Shown in pieces: positions 12,116 through 25,044 of a DNA stretch of 64,000 nt. Each line of letters begins with the position of its first letter. The stretch's first letter is position 1. Source of the DNA: Crossaster papposus (lineage: Eukaryota; Echinodermata; Asteroidea; Velatida; Solasteridae). Where the stretch lies: NCBI GenBank assembly GCA_037893245.1, contig JBAIAA010000117.1, positions 2,790,001 to 2,854,000 of the forward strand, in the 5' to 3' direction. The notes under the pieces were generated by a model. The model made no database searches and was not told the origin of the DNA. It was given only the letters and a program-made list of their open reading frames with translations. The translations under genes were made by a program, and so were the position numbers.

Positions 12116-13927
12116 CTAGAACTACGTCTGTTCAAGGAACAGAACATAGGGCTTTTTCGCTTTCGCATTTTTTTAGAGTATTTTTTTTCAAAAAACCCCC
12201 GAATTTAAGTTAATTTAAACAGATTAAAATCAATTCAAACTGATTAAAACGATGACGTCACACGTTTCTGAACTTTTTGTGCAACTATCTATCACCTAAC
12301 AACACAAAATGAGGTGTTATGTTAACACGATCCTTTGCTGAGATATGCCTTCAACGTCTAAAAACGTAATAATTCAAATATAATCGTAATATGACGTAAC
12401 ATTTGTCAACATGACGCTAGAGGGCGCTTTAACATTTTATGAAGTCACTGTTAACATTTTTGTTACTTACAATCTAGCCAGCTCCTAACATCGTTGAAAG
12501 TAAGTTCACATCGTTTTTTACTTTTAAATTATAAGAAACTTCCGGTTTGGACCGGAAGGAAGTGTCAGGTCTTTTTGCATGTAATACAAATTATGAAGAC
12601 CATGGATTAATCTATCAATCCCCCCAAAAATCTAAATCAGATCTCTTACAGTTGATTTTATATTGATTTTCAAAGATTAAATTTATAAATATTTGGTTGC
12701 TTGTAATCTGACACTTGATGACGTCATCGTGACGTAATTAACAGAAAGCTCGAGAGCTGTCTCAACTTTGCTATTTAAAGCAAAAATCTGGATTATATCT
12801 ATCGCGGTTGATTTTTAAGCGACGTTTTAAGGTTTTAAGGTCTTTTCATTGTAACTTCCGGTTTGGTGACGTCATCAATAAATCTCTTTCTCAATATGTT
12901 GTTAGCACGAAGCTGATTATATACACCGGTTATAAAGTGATTTCAGCAAACTTCGCCACACACATCAACAGATTATTAATTTTAACGATTTTTCAACCTG
13001 CCGCTAGAGGGCGCTATAACGTGTTATGACGTCGCCGGTAATTATTTTGAAAAGTTTATTCTAGCCAGACACTAACATCGTTGAAAGTAAGTTCATATCA
13101 TTTTTCAGTTTTAAATTATAAGGCACTTCCGGTTTGGACCGGAAGGAAGGGTCACGTGATTTCACGCACATGAGTTGAAATGAAGATCTTTAATTATTCT
13201 ATCTATCGAGAGCTGTCTTAACTTTGCTATTTCAAGCAAAAATCTGGATTATATCTATCGCGGTTGATTTTTAAGCGACGTTTTAAGGTTTTAAGGTCTT
13301 TTCATTGTAACTTCCGGTTTGGTGACGTCATCAATAAATATCTTTCCCAATATGTTCTTAGCACGAAGCTGATTATATACACCGGTTATAAAGTGATTTC
13401 AGCAAACTTCGCTACACACATCAACAGATTATTCATTTTAACAATTTTTCAACCTGCCGCTAGAGGGCGCTATAACGTGTTATGACGTCGCCGGTAATTA
13501 TTTTGAAAAGTTTATTCTAGCCAGACACTAACATCGTTGAAAGTAAGTTCATATCATTTTTCAGTTTTAAATTATAAGGCACTTCCGGTTTGGACCGGAA
13601 GAAAGGGTCACGTGATTTCACGCACGTGAGATAAAATTAAGATCCTGGATTATCCTATCTATTGCCACAAAAATTAAGTTTCGGTCTTTTGCGGTTGATT
13701 TGTTATTGATTTTCAAAGATTAAATCAATTACACCTTTAAGATGACGTCACGTGACCCCTGATGACGTAACCATGACGTATTTCTGCGAGACACGAGTTC
13801 ACTATGGGGTCTTCACCTGGGTTAAGTTTTATGTAAATACGACTTTGTTTTCGATTAAAAGTGACGGGCAGAAAAAACGTGTACAAAGTCTATGGGGTTT
13901 AGGTTACTAAAAGAAAAGAAAAGAAAA

Positions 13928-15384
13928 CTAGAACTACGTCTGTTCGAGGAACAGAACATAGGGCTTTTTCGCATTCGCAATTTTTTAGATTAATTTTTTT
14001 TTTAAATTGAACTTTTATACCATCAAAACAATTTAAAATTATTGAAAACGAATTTAAGTTAATTTAAACAGATTAAAATGAATCCAAACTGATTAAAACG
14101 ATGACGTCACACGTTTGTGAACTATTTGTGAAAATATCCATCAACTAACAATACAAACATATGTGTTATGTTACCACGTTCCGTTGCTGAGATATGGCTT
14201 AAAGGTCTTAAAACGTAATAATTTAAATATAATCGTAATATGTTGTAACATTTGTCAACAGGCCGCTAGAGGGCGCTATAACATTGTATGAAGTCACCGT
14301 TGACTTTGTTGTTACTTACAACATAGCCAGCGCCTAACATCGTTGAAAGTAAGTTCACATCGTTTTCCATTTTTAAATTATAAGGCACTTCCGGTTTGGA
14401 CCGGAAGGAAGGGTCGGGTCTTTTTGCATCCAATACAAATTATGAAGACCATGGATTAGTCTATCAATTCCCTTAAAAATCTAAATCAGATCTCTTACAG
14501 TTGATTTTGTATTGATTTTCAAAGATTATATCTAGAAATATTTGGTTTATTGTAATTTGACACTTGAAGACGTCATCGTGACGTAATTAACAGAAAGCTC
14601 GAGAGCTGTCTTAACTTTGCTATTTGAAGCAAAAATCTGGATTATATCTATCCCGGTTGATTTTTAAGCGATTTTTAAAGGTTTAAAGGATTTTTCATTG
14701 TAACTTCCGGTTTGGTGACGTCATAAATATTTCCCCTTCCCAATATGGTCTTAGCATGAAGCTGATTATATACACTGGTTATAAAGTTATTTCAGCAAAC
14801 TTCGCTACACACATCAACCGAATATTCATTTTAACAATTTTTTAACCTGCCGCTAGAGGGCGCTATAACATGTTATGACGTCGCCGGTATTTTTTTTGAA
14901 AAATACAATCTAGCCAGACACTAACATCGTTAAAAGTAAGTTTATATCATTTATCACTTTTAAATTATAAGGCACTTCCGGTTTAGACCGGAAGGAAGGG
15001 TCACGTGATTTCACGCTCATGGGATAAAATGAAGATCCTGGATTATTCTATCTGTTGCCACAAAAATCAAGTTTCGGTCTTTTGCGGTTGATTTGTTATT
15101 GATTTTCAAAGATTAAATCAATTACACGTTTAAGATGACGTCACGTGACCCCTGATGACGTCACCATGTCGTATGTCGGCTAGGCACGAGCTTACTATAG
15201 GGTCTTCACTTGGGTTAAGTTTTATGGAAATACGACTTTGTTCTCTGGTAAAAGTACTTGTGCAAAAAAACGTGTACAAAGTCTATGGGGTTTAGGTTAC
15301 TAAAAGAAAAAAAAAGAAGAAAAAAGAAAAAGAAAAATCAGAACAAAAACAAAGGCTTTTTCGCAAAATTTGCGAAAAAGCCAA
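13928..15384 (-). mobile_element. Intact family-2 element E8, 1,457 bp
   Basis: This is the cleanest single element. On the plus strand it has CTAG, the TCTGTTC/GAACAGA hairpin and the GGCTTTTTCGC tag, then a body with two CTCF-like modules (14263 and 14850). The body ends at CTATGGGGTTTAGG, followed by an A-rich tract, ATCAGAACAAAAACAAA, the closing hairpin 15354-15382 and AA. It is non-autonomous and makes no protein. It serves as the model for reading the others. Confidence 0.65.
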
Positions 15385-15453
15385 AAAAAAAAAAGAAGAA
15401 AAAAAAAAATCAGAACAAAAACAAAGGCTTTTTCGCAAAATTGCGAAAAAGCC
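15354..15453. other. Two stacked family-2 end hairpins
   Basis: GGCTTTTTCGC faces GCGAAAAAGCC at 15354-15382 and at 15426-15453, each preceded by ATCAGAACAAAAACAAA and separated by an A/G tract. They are read as the 5' ends of E8 and E7. Confidence 0.65.
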
Positions 15454-17018
15454 AACTAGAACTACGTCTGTTCGAGGAACAGAACATAGGGCTTTTTCGC
15501 ATTCCCAATTTTTTTGATTAAAGTTTTCAAAAATTGAACTTTTATACCATCAAAACAATTTAAAATCATTGAAAACGAATGTAAGTTAATTTAAACAGAT
15601 TAAAATTATTTCAAACTAATTAAAACGATGACGTCACACGTTTGTGAACTTTGTGTTCAACTCTATCACCTAACAATACAAAAAGAAGTGTTATGTTAGC
15701 ACGTTCCGTTGCTGAGATATGGCTTAAAGGTCTAAAAACGTAACAATTGAAATATAATCGTAATATGACGTAACATTTGTCAATATGCCGCTAGAGGGCG
15801 CTATAACATTTTATGAAGTCACCGTTAACTTTTGTGTTACTTACAACCTAGCCAGCGCCTAACATCGTTGAAAATAAGTTCACATCGTTTTTCACTTTTA
15901 AATTATAAGGAACTTTCGGTTTGGACCGGAAGAAAGTGTCAGGTTTGTTTGCATGTAATAACATTATGAAGACCATGTATTAATCTATCAATTCCCCTAA
16001 AAATCTAAATCAGATCTCTTACAGTTGATTTTATATATATTTTCAAAGATTAAATCTAGAAATATTTGGTTGCTTGTAATCTGGCACTTGATGACGTCAT
16101 CTTGACGTAATTAACAGAAAGCTCGAGAGCTGTCTTAACTTTGCTATTTCAAGCAAAAATCTGGATTATATCTATCGCGGTTGATTTTTAAGTGACGTTT
16201 TAAGGTTTTAAGGTCTTTTCATTGTAACTTTCGGTTTGGTGACGTCATCAATAAATCTCTTTCTCAATATGTTCTTAGCACGAAGCTGATTATATACACC
16301 GGTTATAAAGTGATTTCAGCAAACTTCGCCACACACATCAACAGATTATTCATTTTAACAATTTTTCAACCTGCCGCTAGAGGGCGCTATAACGTGTTAT
16401 GACGTCGCCGGTAATTATTTTAAAAAGTTTATACTAGCCAGACACTAACATCGTTGAAAGTAAGTTCATATCATTTTTCAGTTTTAAATTATAAGGCACT
16501 TCCGGTTTAGACCGGAAGGAAGGGTCATGTGATTTCACGCACATGAGATAAAATTAAGATCCTGGATTATTCTATCTATTGCCACAAAAATTAAGTTTCG
16601 GTCTTTCGCGGTTGATTTGTTATTGAATTTCAAAGATTAAATCAATTACACCTTTAAGATGACGTCACGTGACCCCTGATGACGTCATCATGACGTATTT
16701 CTGCGAGACACGAGTTCACTATAGGGTCTTCACCTGGGTTAAGTTTTATGGAAATACGACTTTGTTTTCTGGTAAAAGTACTTGTGCAAAAAAACGTTTA
16801 CAAAGTCTACGGGGTTGGATTCTGCGTAGCCGAAAGCGTGTTTACTTACCTGTCGTACGCGGCGCCCTTCCCCATGGGCAATTTGATGACGTCATCTTGT
16901 TTCACAGGTTGGCGGCTAGTGTCCTCTTGGGTGAGCGTACATGTGCTTGCACGAACGATGTCAGTGGTGATACATTCGCTCAATACAAAGGAATGTCCAC
17001 AGTGCGTATGTAATGGTA

Positions 17019-17769
17019 CAGTCACACGGCCACTTACGGTAGCTGCGGATGCTTACGGATAAAAGTCCGTAAGCATCCGCAAGGATCCGTATCATCCGTA
17101 AGCATCCGTATCCATCCGTAATTCAATCCGCAGGATCCGCAGACATACGCAGATCTGCAGCGGAATTTTGAAAATCTCAAAATTTTGCTGCGGATGAAAT
17201 ATACGTAAGCATCCGTAACTCATACATAAGATACGTAAACTCATCCGCAGGATACGTTAGATACGTAACTGATCCGCACACTTTGTCGTGTGTGCAGTTG
17301 CCTGCGGATACATAGGGGTACGTAAACATCAAAAAGATGGAGAAGAAACTGTTGAATAACTGGAACTAGATCTCAGACTTGATGAAATGCGACTGAAGCA
17401 AGCTCCGATCCACGTGGGTTTATTTGCGGATGGTGCGGACGCCAGAGGAAGCCGACATGCGCAGACACGAGCGTAACTTATCCGTATCGTCCGTAAGTCA
17501 TCCGTATCGTCCGTAAGTCATCCGTAAAATTCGTAAGTCATCCGTAAGTCGTCAGTAACATGTGCCAGCGGGTTGGCAGCGGATGGGTTCATCCGCAGGT
17601 TTTACCCGTAACATCCGTAATTCATACGTAACATCCGTAACTAATCCGTATCGTCCGCAGAATATAGGTAACTTTTGCTCAAATTTCCGTATTGGGGTTA
17701 AAAATTACGCATTTTTATTATCCAAATATACGCAGGCATCCGCAGGTCCGTAACATGGCCGTGTGACTG
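17019..17769. mobile_element. 751-bp TIR element packed with ATCCGTA/ATCCGCA words
   Basis: Exact 14-bp inverted ends CAGTCACACGGCCA and TGGCCGTGTGACTG are flanked by TA on each side. CAGT...ACTG ends with TA resemble Tc1/mariner-type target use, but I do not recognise the family. The interior holds more than twenty ATCCGT or ATCCGC words in direct orientation and a few inverted. A perfect 16-bp-stem hairpin lies at 17044-17081. The flanks 16987-17018 and 17770-17790 also differ from the satellite, so a slightly larger unit may have inserted. No protein is encoded. Confidence 0.65.
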
Positions 17770-20700
17770 TAGCATAAGGTAAAGCTACGTGCACTATCAG
17801 TGTATACGTACATGTACTGTACGTACATACTGTACTGCATGTATATTATACGTGTGCCATGCACGCGTAAGGGGTCATTGCTTTTTGCACCTAGGCCAAA
17901 ACGATTACATTTCAAGGGTGCCGCAGGCTATGTTCAACTTCGTTTTTTGCCCCAAAACACAGGGAAGTTCGAGAACTACTTTTACATTAACCTTTAGAGC
18001 AAAAATCAAGATTGTATCTGTCAAGTTTAATTTTTTAGGAATTTTCAAAGGAAAAGGAGTCTTTTCATTCTAACTTCCGGTCTGGTGACGTCATAATTTT
18101 TTCTTCTCGTCAACTTGTTCCTAGCATGAAGCTGATTAAATACACCGGTTATAAAGTGATTTCAGCAAACTTCGCCACACACATCAACAGATTATTCATT
18201 TTAACAATTTTTCAAACTGCCGCTAGAGGGCGCTATAATATGTTATGACGTCACCAATACTTTTTTTGGAAAATACATTGTAGCCAGACACTAACATCGT
18301 TGAAAGTAAGTTCATATCATTTTTCACTTTCAAATTATGAGGCACTTCCGGTTTAGACCGGAAGGAAGGGTCACGTGATTTCACGCACACGAGATAAAAT
18401 TAAGATCCTGGATTATTCTATCTATTGCCACAAAAATTAAGTTTCGGTCTTTTGCGGTTGATTTGTTATTGAATTTCAAAGATTAAATCAATTACACCTT
18501 TAAGAAGACGTCATGTGACCCCTGATGACGTCACCATGACGTATTTCTGCGAGACACGAGTTCACTATAGGGTCTTCACCTGGGCAGGGGGGGTGACCTG
18601 GGTTAAGTTTTATGGAAATACGACTTTGTTTTCTGGTAAAAGTGACGGGCAGAAAATACGTGTACAAAGTCTATGGGGTTTAGGTTACTAAAAGAAAAGA
18701 AAAAAGAAACTAGAACTACGTCTGTTCAAGGAACAGAACATAGGGCTTTTTCGCTTTTGCATTTTTTAACAGTATTTTTTTTCAAAAAAACCGAATTTAA
18801 GTTAATTTAAACAGATTAAAATAAATTCAAACTGATTAAAACGATGACGTCACACGTTTGTGAACTTTTTGTGCAACTATCTATCGCCTAACAACACACA
18901 ATGAGGTGTTATGTTAACACGATCCTTTGCTGAGATATGCCTTCAACGTCTAAAAACGTAATAATTCAAATATAATCGTAATATGATGTAACATTTGTAA
19001 ACATGCCGCTAGAGGGCGCTATAACATTTTAAGAAGTCACCGTTAACTTGTTTGTTACTTACAACCTAACCAGCGCCTAACATCGTTGAAAGTAAGTTCA
19101 CATCGTTTTCCACTTTTAAATTATAATGCACTTCCGGTTTGGACCGGAAGGAAGGGTCATTTTTTGTGCATGTAATACAAATTATGAAGACCATGGATTA
19201 ATCTATCAATTCTCTTAAAAATCTAAATCAGATCTCTTACAGTTGATTTTATATTCATTTTCAAAGATTAAATCTAGAAATATTTGGTTGCTTGTAATCT
19301 GACATTTGATGACGTCATCGTGACGTAATTAACAGAAAGCTCGAGAGCTGGGTTTACTTTGCTATCTGATGCAAAAATCTGGATTATATCTATAGTGGTT
19401 GATTTTTAAGCGATTGTTTAAGGTTTAAAGGATTTTTCATTGTAACTTCCGGTTTGGTGACGTCATAAATATTTCTCCTTCCCAATATGGTCTAAGCATG
19501 AAGCTGATTATATACACCGGTTATAAAGTGGTTTCAGCAAACTTCGCCACACACATCAACAGATTATTCATTTTAATCATTTTTCAACCTGCCGCTAGAG
19601 GGCGCTATAACATGTTATGACGTCGCCAATTTTTTTTGGAAAAGTTTATTCTAGCCAGACACTAACATCGTTGAAAGTAAGTTCATATCATTTTTCACTT
19701 TCAAATTATGAGGCACTTCCGGTTTAGACCGGAAGCAAGGGTCACGTGATTTCACGCACACGAGATAAAATGAAGATCCTGAATTATTCTATATATTGCC
19801 ACAAACATCAAGTTTCGGTCTCTTGCGGTTGATTTGTTATTGATTTTCAAAGATAAAATCAATTGCACCTTTAAGATGACGTCACGTGACCCCTGATGAC
19901 GTCATCATGACGTCTGTCTGCGAGACACGAGTTCACTATAGGGCCATCACCTGGGTTAAGTTTTATGGAAATACGACTTTGTTTTCTATTAAAAGTGACG
20001 GGCAGAAAAAACGTGTACAAAGTCTATGGGGTTTAGGTTACTAAAAGAAAAAAAACTAGACCTACGTCTGTTCAAGGAACAGAACATAGGGCTTTTCCGC
20101 TTTCGCATTTTTTTAGAGTATTTGTTTTCAAAAAAACCGAATTTAAGTTAATTTAAACAGATTAAAATAAATTCAAACTGATTAAAACGATGACGTCACA
20201 CGTTTCTGAACTTTTTGTGCAACTATCTATCACCTAACAACACAAAATGAGGTGTTATGTTAACACGATCCTTTGCTGAGATATGCCTTCAACGTCTAAA
20301 AACGTAATAATTCAAATATAATCGTAATATGACGTAACATTTGTCAACATGACGCTAGAGGGCGCTTTAACATTTTATGAAGTCACTGTTAACATTTGTG
20401 TTACTTACAATCTAGCCAGCTCCTAACATCGTTGAAAGTAAGTTCACATCGTTTTTTACTTTTAAATTATAAGGAACTTCCGGTTTGGACCGGAAGGAAG
20501 TGTCACGTCTTTTTGAATGTAATACAAATTATGAAGACCATGGATTAATCTATCAATCCCCCTAAAAATCTAAATCAGATCTCTTACAGTTGATTTTATA
20601 TTGATTTTCAAAGATTAAATTTATAAATATTTGGTTGCTTGTAATCTGACACTTGATGACGTCATCGTGACGTAATTAACAGAAAGCTCGAGAGCTGTCT

Positions 20701-21176
20701 TAACTTTGCTATTTAAAGCAAAAATCTGGATTATATCTATCGCGGTTGATTTTTAAGCGACGTTTTAAGGTTTTAAGGTCTTTTCATTGTAACTTCCGGT
20801 TTGGTGACGTCATCAATAAATCTCTTTCTCAATATGTTGTTAGCACGAAGCTGATTATATACACCGGTTATAAAGTGATTTCAGCAAACTTCGCCACACA
20901 CATCAACAGATTATTCATTTTAACCATTTTTCAACCTGCCGCTAGAGGGCGCTATAACGTGTTATGACGTCGCCGGTAATTATTTTGAAAAGTTTATTCT
21001 AGCCAGACACTAACATCGTTGAAAGTAAGTTCATATCATTTTTCAGTTTTAAATTATAAGGCACTTCCGGTTTTGACCGGAAGGAAGGGTCACGTGATTT
21101 CACGCACATGAGTTGAAATGAAGATCTTTAATTATTCTATCTATCGAGAGCTGTCTTAACTTTGCTATTTCAAGCA

Positions 21177-22740
21177 ATTGTAATTATTTTTGTTCCTAAA
21201 TGTGGTTTATTTGTTTCCGTTTTTTTTTTTTTTTGAGGGGGGGGGGTAATGGGGAAATGAATTTTTACATTTCGTATAAAAAACGTATAACTTGTTGGTC
21301 TTATTACACTCCAATACTGTTTCATACTTTTTTAGCACGTTGTTGAAATTATAAAAGAAAAGGATTCCATGGTTTATGTTGATATTCAATAAATGTACTT
21401 CCATTTAAATGGTTCAACACTGAAAAGCCTAACTCAATTGCAGTGAACTTTCAAACATAATTTTGTTTAACTTTAACATAAAGATCACAAATGTTAGCCA
21501 AGATTTTTGTTATTTACTAATTCTATGTGTGGTAAAAATGCAAAACCCAATAACCAAAATGTGTATAAATTGTCTAAATTAACTACACCTTTCTCTTTTC
21601 TGTAACTACTCAAATTTTTAAAGGATTAAAATGAAACAGAACTTTAGAATTACATGTCTTGTAAATTATACATCAACAGTGGCAGGTAAAAAAAAACTAC
21701 ACGCCATATTGTAAAGTATTACTTCAGAAATTTGCATGCAATAAACATTAATTCCCCAAAACATTATGAAATATGTAAACTGTGTGAAATACGTGTATAG
21801 CTTAAATGAATAAAAAAATAAAAAATCAACTCGAACTGTGTGCAATCTATTAACCATATCTGATTTAGTGAACATACACAAGTAAGATGCATAAAGTTTT
21901 CACCAAGTACATAGTATTTCAAAAGGGAAAAACATTTATTGATTTTAGTACTGATGCAGTCCATTAACATATCAAATTGACGCTTGAACACTCCAGGTCT
22001 GAACATCAAGTTTCAATCTCTATACAACTTTAAGATGACAACCAGATCCAATTAGAGAATTGTTCAAAATGTAATTCTAGAAAATCTAAGGAAGAGTAAA
22101 ATATATTGTAACAAGAAGTTGGACATGACATGGGCGGTAAGCACTAAGAAATCAGCCAAAATGACAACATACAGCCACACTTGTTGTAGTCGTGTAGTGG
22201 GACAGTTGAACAGTGTCTTCCGACATGTACCAGTGTAATCTTAGCGTTTTATTCAAATTGACGTCAATCTATTAAGGGGAAAGTTGAAATATTAAAGTCG
22301 CCTTTAAAATACAAATCCAGGAACCGATCGTTAGATTGAAGACTGAATTGTGTGTTTCAACATTAAGTTGTCACAAAACTAATGTTGATGTACTCTTAAC
22401 CGAATGAGGGCGCTCTTTACTTTTAATGGTCCACCGATACAAAACACGAGCAAGAAACGTATCGCTGTGTGGTACATGTACAACTAAAAAACACCGCGTA
22501 GATGCAAACACGTTGGTAAATTAGTCTATTTATCAAATGCCAGATTTAAATTGTTTTTATTATTACATGGTATATTAAAATCTCGGATTTTCTGCCAACA
22601 TATACATGACTCATCGAAACCCTTTTAATAACGTAAAGACTTTTAAATGACATTTATTAAAAATTAAAAACCCACAAAACATTATTAATCTATCGGCAGA
22701 CGGCGCTATACTATTTTATGACGTCACCGATTACATTTTT
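21177..22740. repeat. Direct repeat U (left copy)
   Basis: About 1.57 kb matches 52058-53632 at roughly 98% by eye, in the same orientation. It is AT-rich, with no convincing gene. It ends in a decayed family-2 module (GGCAGACGGCGCTATAC, TGACGTCACCGATTAC). The left copy follows satellite directly and runs on into older, decayed satellite. Confidence 0.85.
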
Positions 22741-23070
22741 GTTAAATAAAAAATGGCCAGCGACTAGCATGGTTGAAAGATTGTTCACATCTTTTTACAT
22801 TTTCAAATTAAAAAGCACTTCCTGTTTGGTCCGGAGGGAAGGCCGGGTTAGGTAATTGTAAAGGTAAAAGAAAAAATATTTGAAGCCTATTTGAAGCCAA
22901 AATCTGGATTAAATCTCACGCGGTTAATTTTGCAGCAATTGTTTCGGGGTCTTTTCATTGTAACTTTCGGTCTAGTGACGTCATCAGTATTTATCTTTCT
23001 CAATATGTTCTTAACATGAAGCTGATTATAACACATTAACAGATTGTTCATTTTAATCATTTTCAGTGCA
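22680..23070. repeat. Decayed family-2 satellite
   Basis: Recognisable modules are TGGCCAGCGACTAGCATGG, CACTTCCTGTTTGGTCCGG, a CGCGGTTAATTTTG block and TAGTGACGTCATCAG. They are clearly more diverged than the main blocks, so this is an older copy. Confidence 0.65.
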
Positions 23071-23100
23071 CTGGAAATTAAACAAATTAATGGAACAAAA

Positions 23101-23197
23101 TATAAATAGTAGCTGTTGGGCGCTCTCCCAAAATACGCGTCTAGTCTAGTCCACTTGTCAGGCTGATTGGATTTGGGACTGACTTGTGAAGTGAAAG
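23101..23197 (+). promoter_or_regulatory. Putative TATA promoter and short first exon
   Basis: TATAAATAG at 23101-23109 is followed about 88 bases later by GTGAAAG and a good splice donor GTAAGA at 23198. A second CpG-richer segment with GCATGATGGGAAAACATGGCG and a donor GTAAGT at 23522 lies downstream. Together they look like alternative 5' non-coding exons. A target acceptor could be the one at 31284, but that link is a guess. Confidence 0.3.
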
Positions 23198-24019
23198 GTA
23201 AGATTACATTTTGTAAATTCTTTTGTAAATTGTGTTATAATTGTTGTGTTACGCAGTAAACTTGTTTAAAACTGTATTTAAGAGTGCGTTGTTAATTTTT
23301 CAAACGAAAAAGATTGAGTGAGTCAGTGAAGAAGTGTGGCTGTAAACGTTGAAAACGGTACAGCGCCCTCTATTTTCGGCTAATCAGCGCGTTGATCGCG
23401 CAAGGCATGATGGGAAAACATGGCGCAGCACGATCGTAGCCATGATAACGAGGTTGTGTTCCTCGCGATATAGGGCCGTTTTCCAAATCCCTGGCTCCGG
23501 CAAATTGGCTTCAGATTATTGGTAAGTTGAATAAATGAAGCACAAATGAAACGAAACTGGTGTTTGAAAAACGGTCTTAGTCTAGGTTGTTATTGTATAC
23601 GATCAGTACCATATCATTTTGCCATGCGAGGTTTGTCAACGAAAAAGAGATTTGTCAATCTTTAGGAGATTTGTGGTTTAAAATGTCATTTTTCGATGTT
23701 TAGTTTGTAGTTATAAATGTCCATTGGATGATTATGATTAGATGTTTGAATGTTGAAATTAGCCTAGTCATGTTTGTGGGTGGTTTGGGTTAACTTTAAC
23801 ATTAAGCCCCGGTTAACGTTCGACAGTACAACATTCGACATGTACAGTACATGTACGTGTATACATCATGTACATCACATGTACATGAATGGTGTAGTCT
23901 GACAATGCGCTTTTCAGAACTGTTTGGTGTTCCCCAACCCTGACAGTCATGACAGTACATTACATTTACACTAGATATAGAATGCAGGGACACTCAACTT
24001 CTGTCGGGTTTATATTATT

Positions 24020-24500
24020 AGATAGAATTCCACTTTCTCAAATACTAGTCCTACTCCTACTCCTAATTTATGTATTGTGATCAGCTTGTTAAAAAACAAA
24101 AAAAATTGTGGACTGAGTACGACTATAGCAATATGGCTAAATGTTTTACTTGGAAGGAATTATGGAACGTGACAGTGTTTTTTTCTTTGATTATGTCAAT
24201 GAAGGTCAATTTTGTTGACTCTATATACTTCGTCTTCGTACACAATTACCGCTGAATCACATGTATAGTGTCAAGGTACTACATTCCTTTCCTTTTTAAT
24301 ACTGACCATCCAATGTGATTAGACATAAACAAATTACATGACTGACTGCAGCCGTGGGTCATCTCTGTCATGTCATATATGGTAGGTCATCATATCTCTG
24401 TATGGGCTTGACCATTTTTGAAGGGGGAATTATTTTGTTTTTATTGTGCAATGGCAATGGTGTATGTGTGGATATGACGTGCTTATGCTAGCGCGTTGGA
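24020..24500. repeat. Left arm of diverged inverted repeat (partner 28645-28965)
   Basis: GAATTCCACTTTCTCAAATAC, GACATAAACAAATTACATG, GCAGCCGTG and ATGACGTGCT recur in the same order, inverted, near 28965-28645. The arms are diverged and differ in length. They may be old ends of a transposon of about 4.9 kb. Confidence 0.45.
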
Positions 24501-25044
24501 AATAGTGTGACGTCATCAGCCGCAAACGTCTTTAATAAAGTGGTGTCAGATTTCACGCGCTAATTATGTTAACGCGCGGTCGGCGCTAATAAGAAAATGC
24601 TCCTTTATATTGATATTATTGATGATTTAGAGTATAATTTGTTTTTGCCAGGAGCTTGTCTGATTTCTTACATTTATTTTTTTTGGGTGGGGGGTGATTT
24701 TATTATAACGGGAAAGCATTGAGAGTTTGTAAATTAGTGCAAATATTAAACAGTGAAAATGAAACCTTTTGCGTTATTCGGCGCGGTTTGTTTTTTTGTG
24801 GCGCCAAAAGGAAAGTTTGTTCAACATATTGGCCGAATTTCATGTCAATCGGGATATGCTCTTAGTTTTTATGGCGCCCCTAAAATTAATAAAGTCGGCA
24901 GAATCCGACGCCTGTCAACTGTTTAGTCTTGATTCCAAACGCTCTAAAATCGACGATAAACTCACATTAATGCGCCCTCATGCGTCCTCCGCTTTTAACT
25001 ATCTAGCGCGGCAATTAATTTTTTCAGCGCCGCCGCGTCGAACC
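24501..25044. other. CpG-containing stretch, no gene recognised
   Basis: There are GCGC-rich patches (AACGCGCGGTCGGCGC near 24575, CAGCGCCGCCGCGTCG near 25025). An open frame at 24769-25047 lacks an ATG start and shows no recognisable motif. Confidence 0.4.

Larger units (their letters stand above)
12116..15455 (-). mobile_element. Nested family-2 element E7
   Basis: It opens at 12116 and is interrupted at 13928 by E8 in its A-rich tract. It closes with the hairpin at 15426-15453 plus AA. E9's CTAG follows at once at 15456, giving a direct junction of one element's 5' end to another's 3' end. Confidence 0.6.
6338..21176. repeat. Family-2 higher-order satellite, left block
   Basis: The basic monomer is about 450 to 460 bp. 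Its modules, in order, are a TATATCTATCGCGGTTGATT block, GTAACTTCCGGTTTGGTGACG, a CCGCTAGAGGGCGCTATAAC module, GCCAGACACTAACATCG, and a CTTCCGG/CCGGAAG dyad with CACGTGATTTCACG. Monomers are arranged in larger units delimited by CTAG termini. The 73-codon and roughly 100-codon open stretches that recur here start without ATG or differ between copies and are treated as non-coding. Confidence 0.88.

Noticed and set aside
6640-21000. Recurring 73-codon frames in family-2 monomers (6640, 7096, 12808, 13264, 20746)
   Set aside because: They begin at TTG, overlap the CRE and CTCF-like motifs, and other monomers of the same family carry stops. Open by chance in conserved repeats.
21666-22009. Minus-strand gene in repeat U (also 52544-52887)
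   Set aside because: Two short overlapping frames, AT-rich, with different stops and no motif; the two copies differ by changes spread evenly through the DNA.
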